Assembly: GCA_963780895.1 (NCBI GenBank)
Contig: CAWAEG010000001.1
Coordinates: 868,001-932,000 of the forward strand
DNA length: 64,000 bases
Origin: DASQFI01 sp963780895
GTDB taxonomy: Bacteria > Acidobacteriota > Vicinamibacteria > Vicinamibacterales > SCN-69-37
Direction of reading: 5' to 3'
Made by a program: the position numbers and the translations under genes. Under the pieces are notes generated by a model that was not told where the DNA came from, did not search any database, and worked only from the letters and a program-made list of their open reading frames with translations. The number at the start of each line of letters is the position of its first letter. The stretch's first letter is position 1. Below are positions 28,564-36,921 of the stretch, piece by piece.

Positions 28564-28923
28564 ATGAACAGGAAAGTCTGGACGGTCGTGGCAGCGGCGG
28601 TATTCGCGCTCGGCGTGACCGGAATCGCCCAGCAGCAGGCGCCGGCAGGCAAGGAGGCGACGATTACCGGCGAGGTGATCGACGTCAAGTGCGGACAGGG
28701 GATCGGGCACGAAGAGTGCGCGAACCAGTGCGTCCGGAAGGGTCAGGCGGCGGGCATCAAGAACAAGGATGGCGTTTACACCATCATCGGTGCGTACGCT
28801 GAGAACAAGAACGAGAAGGTGATCCCGTTCGTGGCCAAGAACGTCACGGCGAAAGGCACCGTCTCGAAGGACAAGGAAGGCAAGCTCACGATCGACGTCG
28901 CGTCGATGGAATCGGCGAAGTAG
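28564..28923 (+). CDS. Small secreted protein with four conserved-looking Cys/His positions
   Basis: A 119-residue protein with a clean signal peptide (KVWTVVAAAVFALGVTGIAQ). The mature part begins TITGEVIDVKCGQGIGHEECANQCVRKG, with Cys-His-Cys-Cys spacing. It continues with AYAENKNEKVIPFVAKNVTAKGTVSKDKEGKLTIDVASM, an OB-fold-like strand pattern. It resembles short periplasmic proteins of unknown function; a metal-binding role is a guess. The ATG at 28564 has GGGAGG upstream. TAGAAT at 28533-28538 is a possible -10 box. Confidence 0.78.
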   Translation: MNRKVWTVVAAAVFALGVTGIAQQQAPAGKEATITGEVIDVKCGQGIGHEECANQCVRKGQAAGIKNKDGVYTIIGAYAENKNEKVIPFVAKNVTAKGTVSKDKEGKLTIDVASMESAK

Positions 28924-28924
28924 G

Positions 28925-29022
28925 GAAACAAGGCTCAAAGGCCAACAGGCTAGAAGGCGAAAAGCCTGAAAGCCGGGAGCGAGTTGCTCTTCGGTTTTCA
29001 GGCTTTTTGCTTTCTCAGGCTG
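28925..29022. terminator. Probable bidirectional terminator in an AGGC-word hairpin
   Basis: A stem of 19 nt (28957-28975 with 28992-29010, two mismatches: GCGAAAAGCCTGAAAGCCG) with a 16-nt loop lies between the convergent small-protein gene and argF. The right side runs into GGCTTTTTGCTTT, a T-rich tract expected of an intrinsic terminator on the plus strand. The left flank has AGGC words (AGGCTC, AAGGCC, CAGGCT), as in the other word-built hairpins. Confidence 0.7.
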
Positions 29023-30012
29023 CTAATCCCCCATCAAAAGCGCGAGCAGCGCCTTCTGCGCGTGCAGCCGGTTCTCCGACTGATCGAAGACGACTGACTG
29101 CGCCGAGTCGATGACCTCGTCGGTGACTTCCTGACCGCGGTGCGCGGGCAGGCAGTGCATGAACAGCGCGTCGGGACGCGCCTTCGCCATGAGCTCTTCG
29201 TTCACCTGATAACTCTGGAACGCCTGCTCGCGAGCTTCGGCTTCCGCTTCCTTTCCCATGGACGCCCACACGTCGGTGTAGATCGCGTCGGCGTTCCGTA
29301 CGGCCTCCACGGGATCGTTCAGGACCGTCACGGTGGCGCCATGTCGCGCCACCGCCGCGGCCGCGTCCACGGCCGCCGCCGGCAGCTCAAAGCCCGTGGG
29401 CGACGCCACCTTCAAGTGCATACCCGCCATCGAGCAGGCATGCGCCAGCGATGCGGCGACATTGTTGCCGTCGCCGACGAAGGCGAGCGTCCGCCCGGGC
29501 AGTGGGCCGAGGCGTTCGGCGAGCGTCATGATGTCCGCCAGCGCCTGGCAGGGATGCTGTTCATCGGTGAGCGCGTTGACGACGCGCATACGTGCCGCCG
29601 CCTTGGCAAAGACCTCGAGGCGTTCCTGCGCGAACGTCCGGACGACGGCGCCGGCGACCCAACGTTCGAGATTCCGGGCGACGTCCTCGACCGACTCGCG
29701 GCCGCCGAAGGCGACGTCGGCCGGCGGCTCGATGATCTCGCCGCCGAGCTCGCGCACGGCAATCACGAACGTCGATCGCGTCCGGAGCGACGGTTTCTCG
29801 AACAGCAGCGCGATGAATTTGCCGGCGAGCGTCTGACGCCCGGTCTCGCCGTCGGCTCGGCCCCGCTTGAGCGTCGCCGCCAGGTCGAGGACGCGATCGA
29901 ACTCGTCCGGACGGAGATCGAGCACGGACAGGAAGTCTTTCGTCCGCAGCGGCGCGGGCCGGCGCTTCCGCCCCGCGACGTTGATCGAGACCACCTCCGT
30001 CGTTTTGCTCAT
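29023..30012 (-). CDS. argF: Ornithine carbamoyltransferase
   Basis: The 329-residue enzyme converts ornithine and carbamoyl phosphate to citrulline. The carbamoyl-phosphate loop is EKPSLRTRSTF (about 72-82) and the second site is TDEQHPCQALADIM. The Asp/Cys signature is MHCLPAHRGQEVTDEVI. DALFMHCLPAHR is the ornithine-side motif. ArgJ in the same cluster yields free ornithine, so ornithine rather than acetylornithine is the expected substrate. ATG at 30012 overlaps the argJ stop (ATGA). It is the last gene of the minus-strand arg operon. Confidence 0.95.
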   Translation of the reverse strand: MSKTTEVVSINVAGRKRRPAPLRTKDFLSVLDLRPDEFDRVLDLAATLKRGRADGETGRQTLAGKFIALLFEKPSLRTRSTFVIAVRELGGEIIEPPADVAFGGRESVEDVARNLERWVAGAVVRTFAQERLEVFAKAAARMRVVNALTDEQHPCQALADIMTLAERLGPLPGRTLAFVGDGNNVAASLAHACSMAGMHLKVASPTGFELPAAAVDAAAAVARHGATVTVLNDPVEAVRNADAIYTDVWASMGKEAEAEAREQAFQSYQVNEELMAKARPDALFMHCLPAHRGQEVTDEVIDSAQSVVFDQSENRLHAQKALLALLMGD

Positions 30013-31250
30013 GACCGGTACTCCGCGTTGATACGCACGTAATCGGCGCTGAAGTCGCACGTCCACATCGTCGCGTCGTGCGCCCCGCCGGTGCCGAGGT
30101 CGACGGTCACCGTGACCGCCGGGGCGTTCAGCTCCCTGGCGGCCTGGTCCGCGCGCTCGTCGTGCGGCGTGCCGGCGACGAACAGCGGCACGTCGCCGAT
30201 GGCGACCGACGCCCGGTCCAGCACGAACGCCGCGCCGGATCGGCCCGCGGCGGCGACGAGCCGGCCCCAGTTCGGATCGCCACCGTGAATCGCCGTTTTC
30301 ACGAGCGGCGAATTTGCGATCGTCCGCGCGGCCAGCCACGCATCGGGCACCGAGTGAGCACCGGTCACTCGCACGGTGACGAGCTTGGTTGCGCCCTCGC
30401 CGCCGCGGACGATCTCACGCGCGAGATGACCGGCGACGACGCGGAGCCCGTCGAGCAGCGCCGGGTCGTCGTCGCGCGTGATGTGCACGCCCGAGAGACC
30501 CGACGCGAGCAGGAACGCGCAGTCGTTCGTCGAGCACTCGCCGTCGACCGTGATGGCGTTGAACGTCTCATCCGAGACCCGCCGCAGGGCGCCGGCGAGC
30601 ACGTCGGGGTCGACGCGCGCGTCGGTCGTGAGGAACGCCAGCATCGTGGCCATCCGGGGTTCGATCATGCCGGAGCCTTTGGCCATGCCGCCGACGCTGA
30701 ACTCCCCGCCGTTGCTTGCGACGCGCACGGCGCATGACTTCGGAAACGGATCGGTTGTCATGATGGCCCGCACGGCGGTGGCGCCGTCCCGGTCGAGTGC
30801 ACGCGCGGCCGCCGTCACACCCCGTTTCACTTTCGCGGCGTCGAGCTGCACGCCGATGACACCTGTCGAGGCGACCAGTACGTGTTCAGGCGCGCAGCCG
30901 ACCGCGTCGGCAGCAGATGCCGCCATCTGCCGCGCGACCTCGAGTCCAGCGTGACCGGTACAGGCATTCGCGCAGCCGCTGTTGACCACCACGGCGCGCG
31001 CCTGGCCCTTCGATCGGGCAAGGTGATCCCGCGAGACCAGTATCGGCGCGGCGACGGCTCTGTTGGTCGTGAACACCCCGGCCGCCGGCGACGGCGCGTC
31101 GGCGACGACGAGCGCGAGATCGAGCGGCGCCGCCGCCGGTGGAGCGGGCGCGCGCTTGATGCCGCAGGCGACGCCGGCCGCGCGGAATCCGAGCGGAGTG
31201 GTGACGTCTCCGTCGATCATCTGTACGCGAGCCAACGCAGCAAACTCCAT
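30009..31250 (-). CDS. argJ: Bifunctional ornithine acetyltransferase/N-acetylglutamate synthase
   Basis: The 413-residue ArgJ recycles the acetyl group from acetylornithine to glutamate. It is a self-cleaving Ntn-like protein. The autoprocessing site MATMLAFLTTD has its nucleophile Thr202 preceded by GGMAKGSGMIEPR. Other hallmarks are RAVVVNSGCANACTG (85-99), VASTGVIG, ITVDGECSTNDC and the end TWTCDFSADYVRINAEYRS-like tail. The ATG at 31250 is defined by the TGATG overlap with the GNAT gene, and an in-frame extension inside that gene is discarded. Its presence makes argE unnecessary. Confidence 0.96.
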   Translation of the reverse strand: MEFAALARVQMIDGDVTTPLGFRAAGVACGIKRAPAPPAAAPLDLALVVADAPSPAAGVFTTNRAVAAPILVSRDHLARSKGQARAVVVNSGCANACTGHAGLEVARQMAASAADAVGCAPEHVLVASTGVIGVQLDAAKVKRGVTAAARALDRDGATAVRAIMTTDPFPKSCAVRVASNGGEFSVGGMAKGSGMIEPRMATMLAFLTTDARVDPDVLAGALRRVSDETFNAITVDGECSTNDCAFLLASGLSGVHITRDDDPALLDGLRVVAGHLAREIVRGGEGATKLVTVRVTGAHSVPDAWLAARTIANSPLVKTAIHGGDPNWGRLVAAAGRSGAAFVLDRASVAIGDVPLFVAGTPHDERADQAARELNAPAVTVTVDLGTGGAHDATMWTCDFSADYVRINAEYRS

Positions 31251-31768
31251 CAGGCCACCGCCGTCCGGTAGACGGTCGGTTCCGAAACGCCGTAGCGCGG
31301 GATCTCGTGGAGCGGCAGCACCATCCCGTACTTGCCGCACTGGCGGAAGAGGTGGCACGAGAGGCAGTCCGTCGTGATCTTCTCGGGCACCATGAGGTGC
31401 GGCACGATGGAGAAGTTCTGGCGCACGAAGAACCGTGCGTCGTGGGTGAACGCGCACAGCGTCTCGTAGCCCGCCGTCTTCGCGCGCCGCCGGAGCTCGC
31501 CGACCATGCGCGCGGCGAGACCGACCCGTCGGAAATGGCGGGCGACGACGAGTGACCGGACCTCGGCGATCTCGGCGGACAGCGGCGCCAGCTCGGCGCA
31601 CGCGGTGATCTCGCCGGCCACGTCGGAGACGATGAACCGCCCGGCGTGGCGGCGGATCTCGTCGAGATCGCGCGGCAACAGATGACCTTCACGCTGATGC
31701 CCGCTGATCAGGGCATGGAGCGCCTCGGCATCAGCCGCGGTCGCGGGTCGGATCTCGAGGTCGGTCAA
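31250..31768 (-). CDS. GNAT N-acetyltransferase, probable N-acetylglutamate synthase
   Basis: A 172-residue GNAT from TTG at 31768, which AGAGGAG precedes by about 8 nt. A GTG at 31816 would add 16 residues and sits 3 nt after the argD stop. The acetyl-CoA motif is VVARHFRRVGLAARMVGEL. The tail ITTDCLSCHLFRQCGKYGMVLPL, here broken by several Cys, matches the short argA-type acetylglutamate synthases often found in arg clusters. It primes the acetyl cycle alongside ArgJ. Its location between argD and argJ supports the role; direct enzymatic identity is inferred. Confidence 0.85.
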   Translation of the reverse strand: MTDLEIRPATAADAEALHALISGHQREGHLLPRDLDEIRRHAGRFIVSDVAGEITACAELAPLSAEIAEVRSLVVARHFRRVGLAARMVGELRRRAKTAGYETLCAFTHDARFFVRQNFSIVPHLMVPEKITTDCLSCHLFRQCGKYGMVLPLHEIPRYGVSEPTVYRTAVA

Positions 31769-31819
31769 CGGCTTTACTCCTCTAAACGTTTCAAGTTCTG
31801 TCAGGCCCAAGGCCACAGA

Positions 31820-33040
31820 TCAAGAGCCCGACGACAACACGGCATCCAGGATGCCGATTGCCTCGTCGACGTCACGATCCGTGACGATGTACGGCGGCAG
31901 CAGCCGCACCACGGTCGTTGCGGTGCGATTGATCAAAAGACCTCGCTCGAGCGCGGCGGCGACCACATCGGTCGCGTCGCGGTTGAGCTCGATGCCCGCC
32001 AGTAGTCCGGCGCCTCGGACGTCCAGGATCGTGCCGGCGTGCCGGGCGGCCAACCCGCGGAGTCCCGCGAACAAATGCCCGGACACTCGAGCGATCGACT
32101 CCTGCAGGCCGCTATCGAGCGCGTCGAGGAATACGAGCCCCGCGCGGCACGCCAGGAGATTCCCGCCGTAGGTCGTGCCGTGATCGCCGGGTGTCGCCGC
32201 GGACGCGACGTCCCGGCTGAGCATCGCCGCGCCGATCGGCACACCGGCGCCGAGCGCCTTGCCGAGCGCGATCAAGTCCGGCTCGAGGCCGATCGTCCGG
32301 CTGTGAATGAACGTGCCGGTCCGTCCCGAGCCCGTCTGTACCTCGTCGGCGATGAGCAGCGTCCCCGTACGCCTGCACGCCGCGGCGATCGCGGCCGCGA
32401 CATCGGAGGCAATCGGCCGCACGCCGCCTTCGCCCTGGATCGGTTCGACGATGACCGCCGCCGTCTCTTTCGTGATCGACGCATTGATCACGTCGATCGC
32501 GCCAGACGCCGTAGGCCCGTTCACGTCGACGAACGTCACGCCCGGCACAAGCGGCTCGAACGGCGTCCGGTAGTGGCTGTCCCACGTCACCGACAGCGAG
32601 CCCATCGTCCGGCCGTGGAACGCGTGCGTGAATGCGACGAACTTCGTCCGCGCCGTCTCGCCCTTGGCGTGCCAGTACTTGCGCGCGAACTTCAGGCACG
32701 CCTCGACGGCCTCGGCGCCGCTGTTGCAGAAAAACGCGAACTCGAGACCCGTCATCACCGACAGACGCCCCGCGAGCTCGCCCTGCAGCGGGTGGAAGTA
32801 CAGGTTCGAAGTGTGCAGAAGCGTTTCAGCCTGCGCCGCGATCGCCTTCGCCAGTCCCGCATGCGCGTGGCCAAGCGAGGCGACGCCAATCCCGGACAGG
32901 AAATCCAGGTACGCCCGGCCCTTGTCGTCGAACAATCGCATCCCGCTGCCGCGTTCGAAGACCACCGGCTGCCGGCGGTAGACCTGCAGGACGTGCTGCT
33001 GTTCGAGTGCCTTGACGTCCGGCATATGGGTCGTTGTCAT
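31820..33040 (-). CDS. argD: Acetylornithine aminotransferase
   Basis: The 406-residue class-III PLP aminotransferase has FLSGIGVASLGHAHAGLAKA and FFCNSGAEAVEACLKFAR (cofactor phosphate loop). It also has HGRTMGSLSVTW, VEPIQGEGGVRP and LLIADEVQTGSGRTG. The Schiff-base Lys is Lys261 in LIALGKALGAGVPIG. It makes acetylornithine from acetylglutamate semialdehyde and glutamate. The ATG at 33040 lies just outside a 124-bp dispersed repeat (33056-33179) that separates it from argB. Confidence 0.96.
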   Translation of the reverse strand: MTTTHMPDVKALEQQHVLQVYRRQPVVFERGSGMRLFDDKGRAYLDFLSGIGVASLGHAHAGLAKAIAAQAETLLHTSNLYFHPLQGELAGRLSVMTGLEFAFFCNSGAEAVEACLKFARKYWHAKGETARTKFVAFTHAFHGRTMGSLSVTWDSHYRTPFEPLVPGVTFVDVNGPTASGAIDVINASITKETAAVIVEPIQGEGGVRPIASDVAAAIAAACRRTGTLLIADEVQTGSGRTGTFIHSRTIGLEPDLIALGKALGAGVPIGAAMLSRDVASAATPGDHGTTYGGNLLACRAGLVFLDALDSGLQESIARVSGHLFAGLRGLAARHAGTILDVRGAGLLAGIELNRDATDVVAAALERGLLINRTATTVVRLLPPYIVTDRDVDEAIGILDAVLSSGS

Positions 33041-33055
33041 CGTCAGTGTCTTCTT

Positions 33056-33179
33056 TCTTCAATGCTCGCGAGCCTGGCCATAGCCTTGGCGACGGCCGGA
33101 CTCGCTATCCTCTTCTTCGATGCGCTGGGGCCCCACCCCCAGCGCTGGGCTGAAGGCTCCGCGCGGGCCGCAGGCGCTC
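33056..33179 (+). repeat. Dispersed 124-bp repeat, copy 1
   Basis: The sequence from TCTTCAATGCTCGCG to GGCCGCAGGCGCTC matches the reverse complement of 48676-48799 by eye at roughly 90 percent. It contains a compact stem GCGCTGGGGCC/CCACCCCCAGCGC. It lies between argD and argB and supplies the last roughly 25 codons and stop of argB. No transposase or terminal target duplication is visible. Confidence 0.85.
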
Positions 33180-33989
33180 AATGCCGGCGGTGACTTCTGT
33201 CAAACCGACTGTCGTCCCGCGCGCCGCGCCAATCGACTGTCCGGCGACGAGGTCGGCGCCATCGACGATCCGGACCAAGCGCACGCCCTGGAGCAGCGCG
33301 GTGCGGCATGCTTCGAGCTTCGCGATCATTCCGGCCGTGGCCGTGCCGCTCGCGATCATCCGGTCGATGCCGTCCGCGTCGAGGGACGCGATGACCTGTC
33401 CGTCGCCGTCCAGCACGCCCGCCGTCGCACCCGCGATGACGAGATCCGCGTTGGTCAGCGCCGCCGCGATCCGTCCCGCCATGACGTCGGCGTTCACGTT
33501 CAGCACCGTGCCGCCCTCGACGCCCAGGCTTGCGATTACGGGAACGTACCCGCGTTCGATCAGCAGCTCGATGAGCGCCGGATCGGCGTCCACGGGATCG
33601 CCAACGAATCCGAGGTCCACGTCTACCCCTGTCGACGCGCGATATCCGCTCGCGCGAGTGGCCGGCGCAAAGCCGGCGTCAACGCCCGTCAACCCGACCG
33701 CCGGAACACCCAGGCCGACGAGCGCGGCGACGAGCGCCGTGTTCGCCGATCCAGCCAGTACCGAGACGACGACGTCGCGCGTCGCTTCGTCGGTGATACG
33801 CAGACCGTCGATTTTCCGGGGCGCGATATCGTGCCGCGCGAGCTCCGCGTCGATCGCGCGGCCTCCGCCGTGTACGACGACCAGCGGCCGTTCGGCCGCG
33901 AGCGCGGCGATCCGCGCCGCCATCCGCCCGCGCTGCCCGGCGGTCTCGAGGAGCTCGCCGCCGCACTTCAGTACCAGCGGTGTCTTCAC
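33105..33989 (-). CDS. argB: Acetylglutamate kinase
   Basis: The 294-residue amino-acid kinase has LVLKCGGELLE (Lys8, phosphate loop), LVVVHGGGRAIDAEL, DGLRITDEATRDVV, GLTGVDAGF and LNVNADVMAGRIAAAL. AGMIAKLEACRTAL is the regulatory/ATP-site helix. It phosphorylates acetylglutamate. The GTG at 33989 overlaps the argC stop (GTGA). The ordinary ArgB end is near GTTVGLTEV; the remaining tail ARSLQPSAGGGAPAHRRRG is read from the 124-bp repeat, so the C terminus is extended or replaced by repeat-derived codons. Confidence 0.94.
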   Translation of the reverse strand: MKTPLVLKCGGELLETAGQRGRMAARIAALAAERPLVVVHGGGRAIDAELARHDIAPRKIDGLRITDEATRDVVVSVLAGSANTALVAALVGLGVPAVGLTGVDAGFAPATRASGYRASTGVDVDLGFVGDPVDADPALIELLIERGYVPVIASLGVEGGTVLNVNADVMAGRIAAALTNADLVIAGATAGVLDGDGQVIASLDADGIDRMIASGTATAGMIAKLEACRTALLQGVRLVRIVDGADLVAGQSIGAARGTTVGLTEVTAGIERLRPARSLQPSAGGGAPAHRRRG

Positions 33990-34993
33990 AGCAGCCCCGT
34001 CCGTTCGTCGAAACCGCAGGCGACGTTGAAGTTCTGCAACGCCTGGCCCGCCGCCCCCTTCACGAGGTTGTCGAGGCACGCGACGATCACGAGTCGGCCG
34101 GAGCCGGAATCGAGCCGCCAGCCGAGGTCGCAGAAGTTCGTCCACGCGACATGTTTGATCTCCGGCAGCGCGTCTCCGGTCAGCCGGATGAACGGCTCGT
34201 CGCGGTACGCCTGCGTGAACACATCGGCGATCTGCTCGTTCGTGACGCCGGGCCGCACCTTCGCGTAGATCGTCTCCAGGATGCCGCGGTCGAGCGGCAC
34301 CAGATGTGGGACGAACGTGACCGACGCGGCCAGTTCCTGTTCCATCTCCGCGACGTGCCGGTGGCCGAACACGCCGTACGCGGCGACGGAGCCGTGGTTT
34401 TCTGAGAAGTGCGTCCGATCGCTCGGCGCGCGGCCTGCACCGGAAATACCCGACTTGGCGTCGATCACGACGCCTGCGCTGGTGTCGAGCAGGCCGGCCT
34501 TCCCCAAAGGCAGGAGCGCCAGGAGGGCGGCGGTCGGGTAGCAGCCCGGATTGGCGACGAGCGAGGCATCGCGCACGTCGGATTTGTAGTGTTCGGTCAG
34601 CCCGTACGCGGCGCCTTCCGGCAGCGACTTCGTCGCCGGATACCACCGCGACCGTGTCGCATCGTCGCGAATGCGAAACGCACCTGAGAGATCGATCACC
34701 CGAACGCCCGCCGCGAGCAACGGGGGCGCCAGATCGGCGGCGGCGTTTTCGGGCACCGCCAGAAACACGAGGTCCGCGGTCCGCGCCAGCCGGTCGCGAT
34801 CGAGCGGTTCGACGGCGCCGTTCCAGATGCGCGCAAGACGCGGCAACGGGCGGGCAGCCGAGTCGGCGCTCGAAGACATCGCGGCCTCGAGCTGGACGTT
34901 CGGATGGCGCGCCAGGAGCCCTACCAGTTCCTGTCCGGCAAACCCGGTGGCGCCAGCCACTCCTACGCGAATCGGCGACGAATAAGTATTCAC
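33986..34993 (-). CDS. argC: N-acetyl-gamma-glutamyl-phosphate reductase
   Basis: The 335-residue enzyme reduces acetylglutamyl phosphate. The NADP loop GVAGATGFAG is at 11-20. The catalytic Cys151 is in VANPGCYPTAALLALL, and KSGISGAGRAP and HRHVAEMEQEL follow. LVKGAAGQALQNFNV is the C-terminal signature. GTG at 34993 places an ArgR-box-like palindrome (34979-34992) over the first codons; an upstream in-frame ATG at 35044 would run through the control region and is less likely. First gene of the minus-strand arg operon. Confidence 0.94.
   Translation of the reverse strand: MNTYSSPIRVGVAGATGFAGQELVGLLARHPNVQLEAAMSSSADSAARPLPRLARIWNGAVEPLDRDRLARTADLVFLAVPENAAADLAPPLLAAGVRVIDLSGAFRIRDDATRSRWYPATKSLPEGAAYGLTEHYKSDVRDASLVANPGCYPTAALLALLPLGKAGLLDTSAGVVIDAKSGISGAGRAPSDRTHFSENHGSVAAYGVFGHRHVAEMEQELAASVTFVPHLVPLDRGILETIYAKVRPGVTNEQIADVFTQAYRDEPFIRLTGDALPEIKHVAWTNFCDLGWRLDSGSGRLVIVACLDNLVKGAAGQALQNFNVACGFDERTGLL
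34979..34992. promoter_or_regulatory. ArgR box-like operator at argC
   Basis: CGAATAAGTATTCA matches 12 of 14 positions of the enterobacterial ArgR half-site palindrome TGAATWWWWATTCA. It lies at the very start of argC, and the divergent argR gene is 127 nt away. Repression of the minus-strand operon by ArgR plus arginine is the natural reading (family knowledge plus inference). Confidence 0.7.
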
Positions 34994-35091
34994 CTGAAGT
35001 ACATACCTATACAATGGCTTGAGCGCGACGTCAATAACCTGCACGAAGATTTACCTGCATTTGTCACTGTATTTACACTATTCGCCCTGTG

Positions 35092-35097
35092 TATAAT
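35092..35097 (+). promoter_or_regulatory. Possible -10 element of argR
   Basis: TATAAT lies 21 nt before the argR ATG. A TTTACA at 35072-35077 is only 14 nt upstream, shorter than the usual 16-18 nt, so the -35 element is uncertain. Confidence 0.4.
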
Positions 35098-35109
35098 GGC
35101 CAGCCAGAT

Positions 35110-35123
35110 TGAATAAATATGAA
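35110..35123. promoter_or_regulatory. ArgR box-like operator overlapping the argR start
   Basis: TGAATAAATATGAA matches 12 of 14 positions of TGAATWWWWATTCA and contains the argR start codon (35119-35121). Binding here would give autoregulation at the level of initiation. Confidence 0.6.
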
Positions 35124-35571
35124 ATCATGGAGGCAGTCACAGATCCTGGACGTCATCGACCACGAGCCGGTCGCGTCGCAAGAAGCGCTGCGAAAAATGC
35201 TCGAAACGCGGGGGATCGAAGCCACCCAGGCGACTATCTCCCGTGATCTGAGGGCGTTAGGGCTGGTCAAGCGCGCCGGCGACGGCGCCTATGTCAGGCC
35301 CGGATCGGAACGGAACGGCCCCGCGGTCAGCGAACAGCTCCGGCGCGCGATGACGACGCTCCTCCGTGCCATCGAGCGCGTCGATCCGCTCATCGTCGTG
35401 CGGACCGACCGCGGCCAGGCGCAGGGGCTGGCCGAGTGGATCGACCGCGCGCAGTTGCCCGAGGTGGCCGGCACGATCGGCGGCGACGACACGATCCTGG
35501 TGATTTGCCGCGGCGCGGCCGCGGCCGAGGCGCTCGAAGAGAAGTTCAACTCGATGTTGAAAGGACACTGA
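35119..35571 (+). CDS. argR: Arginine repressor
   Basis: The 150-residue ArgR has an N-terminal winged helix (SQEALRKMLETRGIEATQATISRDLRALGL) and a C-terminal hexamerisation/arginine-binding domain. That domain has VVRTDRGQAQGLAEWIDR and GTIGGDDTILVICR (the GTIAGDDT-type ligand loop). There is no clear Shine-Dalgarno; an operator-like sequence overlaps the ATG. It is 4 nt upstream of argG, so the repressor, argG and argH are one operon, divergent from the argCB-D-GNAT-J-F operon. Confidence 0.95.
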   Translation: MKSWRQSQILDVIDHEPVASQEALRKMLETRGIEATQATISRDLRALGLVKRAGDGAYVRPGSERNGPAVSEQLRRAMTTLLRAIERVDPLIVVRTDRGQAQGLAEWIDRAQLPEVAGTIGGDDTILVICRGAAAAEALEEKFNSMLKGH

Positions 35572-35575
35572 TTCG

Positions 35576-36817
35576 ATGGAACGCATCGTTCTCGCCTATT
35601 CCGGCGGCCTGGACACCTCGGTCGCCATTCCGTGGCTCGCGGACAAGTACGGGGCCGAGATCGTCGCGGTGACGATGGACCTCGGACAGGGGAAGGAACT
35701 GGATGACGTGCGCGAGCGTGCGCTCGCGATCGGCGCCATCCGCTCGCACGTGATCGATCTCCGCGAGGAGTTCGCGAAGAACTTCATCCTTCCGGCGCTT
35801 CAGGCGGGCGCGATCTATGAGGGCCGCTATCCGCTGGCGACGGCGCTGGGCCGGCCGCTCATCTCGAAGCACCTCGTCGAGATCGCGCGGATCGAGGGCG
35901 CGACCGCGATTGCCCACGGCTGCACCGGCAAGGGCAACGACCAGGTGCGGATGGACGTCTCGGCGCGCGCGCTCGAGCCGTCGATCAAGGTCATCGCGCC
36001 GGCGCGTGTGTGGGGCCTGTCGCGGCCCGAGGAGATTGAGTACGCCCGCGAACGCGGCATCCCGGTGCCCGCGACCGTCGACAGTCCGTATTCGACCGAC
36101 TCGAACCTCTGGGGTCGATCGATCGAGTGCGGGTGCCTCGAGGATCCCTGGCAGGAACCGCCCGAGGAGATCTACACGCTCACGAAGTCGCCGGCCGATG
36201 CGCCCGGCACGCCGGCGTACGTCGAGATCGAGTTCGAGCGCGGTGTGCCCGTCAAGATCAACGGCGTGGCGATGTCGCTCGTCGAGCTGATTCAGAGCCT
36301 CGAGACCATCGCCGGCGACCACGGCGTCGGCCGGGTGGACATGGTCGAGAACCGGCTCGTCGGCATCAAGTCGCGCGAGATCTACGAAGCGCCGGCCGCC
36401 GTCGCGCTGCACGCGGCGCATCGCGAGCTGCAGAAGTTCGTCACGCCGCGCGATTTGGAGCGTCTGACGGCGGAGCTCGGCGTGAAGTACGCCGACATCG
36501 TCTACAACGGCCTCTGGTACACGCCAACGCGCGAAGCGATCGACGCGCTCGTACAGAAGGTGCAGGAGAAAGTCACCGGCATCATCCGCCTGAAGTTCTT
36601 CAAAGGCGATTGCCGTGTCGTCGGCCGCAAGTCACCACACGCGCTGTACGACCACGACATGGCGACCTACGACCAGGGCGACAAGTTCGATCACACCGCG
36701 GGCGAAGGCTTCGTCAAGATCTGGGGCCTGCCGCTCGAGATCGCCGCGCGAAAAGCAAGAGCCGCCGAGAAGGCCGCCGAGAAACAGCCGACCGGCGCAG
36801 GCGCGGGGAAGAAATGA
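35576..36817 (+). CDS. argG: Argininosuccinate synthase
   Basis: The 413-residue enzyme joins citrulline and aspartate using ATP. The PP-loop is LAYSGGLDTSVAIPWL (6-21). EIVAVTMDLGQGKE, HGCTGKGNDQVRMD and LTKSPADAPGTPAYVEIEF are typical. The C-terminal tail EKAAEKQPTGAGAGKK is low-complexity and not conserved. ATG at 35576 follows the argR stop by 4 nt. The AT-rich hairpin begins a few bases after its stop. Confidence 0.97.
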   Translation: MERIVLAYSGGLDTSVAIPWLADKYGAEIVAVTMDLGQGKELDDVRERALAIGAIRSHVIDLREEFAKNFILPALQAGAIYEGRYPLATALGRPLISKHLVEIARIEGATAIAHGCTGKGNDQVRMDVSARALEPSIKVIAPARVWGLSRPEEIEYARERGIPVPATVDSPYSTDSNLWGRSIECGCLEDPWQEPPEEIYTLTKSPADAPGTPAYVEIEFERGVPVKINGVAMSLVELIQSLETIAGDHGVGRVDMVENRLVGIKSREIYEAPAAVALHAAHRELQKFVTPRDLERLTAELGVKYADIVYNGLWYTPTREAIDALVQKVQEKVTGIIRLKFFKGDCRVVGRKSPHALYDHDMATYDQGDKFDHTAGEGFVKIWGLPLEIAARKARAAEKAAEKQPTGAGAGKK

Positions 36818-36821
36818 CATT

Positions 36822-36921
36822 TGCAATTGGGTAATTGGTAATTGGGTAATTGAACCCAATTGCTCAATTGCTCAATTGCCCAATTACCGATTACCCAATT
36901 ACTCAATTACCCAATTACTCA
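36822..36921. repeat. AT-rich hairpin of TTGGGTAA/TTACCCAA words between argG and argH
   Basis: The left arm (36824-36852) is a run of AATTGGGTAATTGG words; the right arm (36859-36921) is a longer run of CAATTGCC, CAATTACC and ATTACTC words. The word set matches 24098-24176. The argH ATG begins on the last base of the right arm's CTCAATG, leaving no Shine-Dalgarno. AT content is far above the neighbouring genes. Confidence 0.87.

Noticed and set aside
29023..30339. Longer start for argF at 30339
   Set aside because: The extra N-terminal residues are a shadow of argJ; ATG 30012 overlaps the argJ stop and gives the usual OTC length.
33105..34646. A 513-codon version of argB
   Set aside because: The first part is antisense-like, out-of-frame sequence within argC; GTG 33989 with GTGA overlap gives normal ArgB length.
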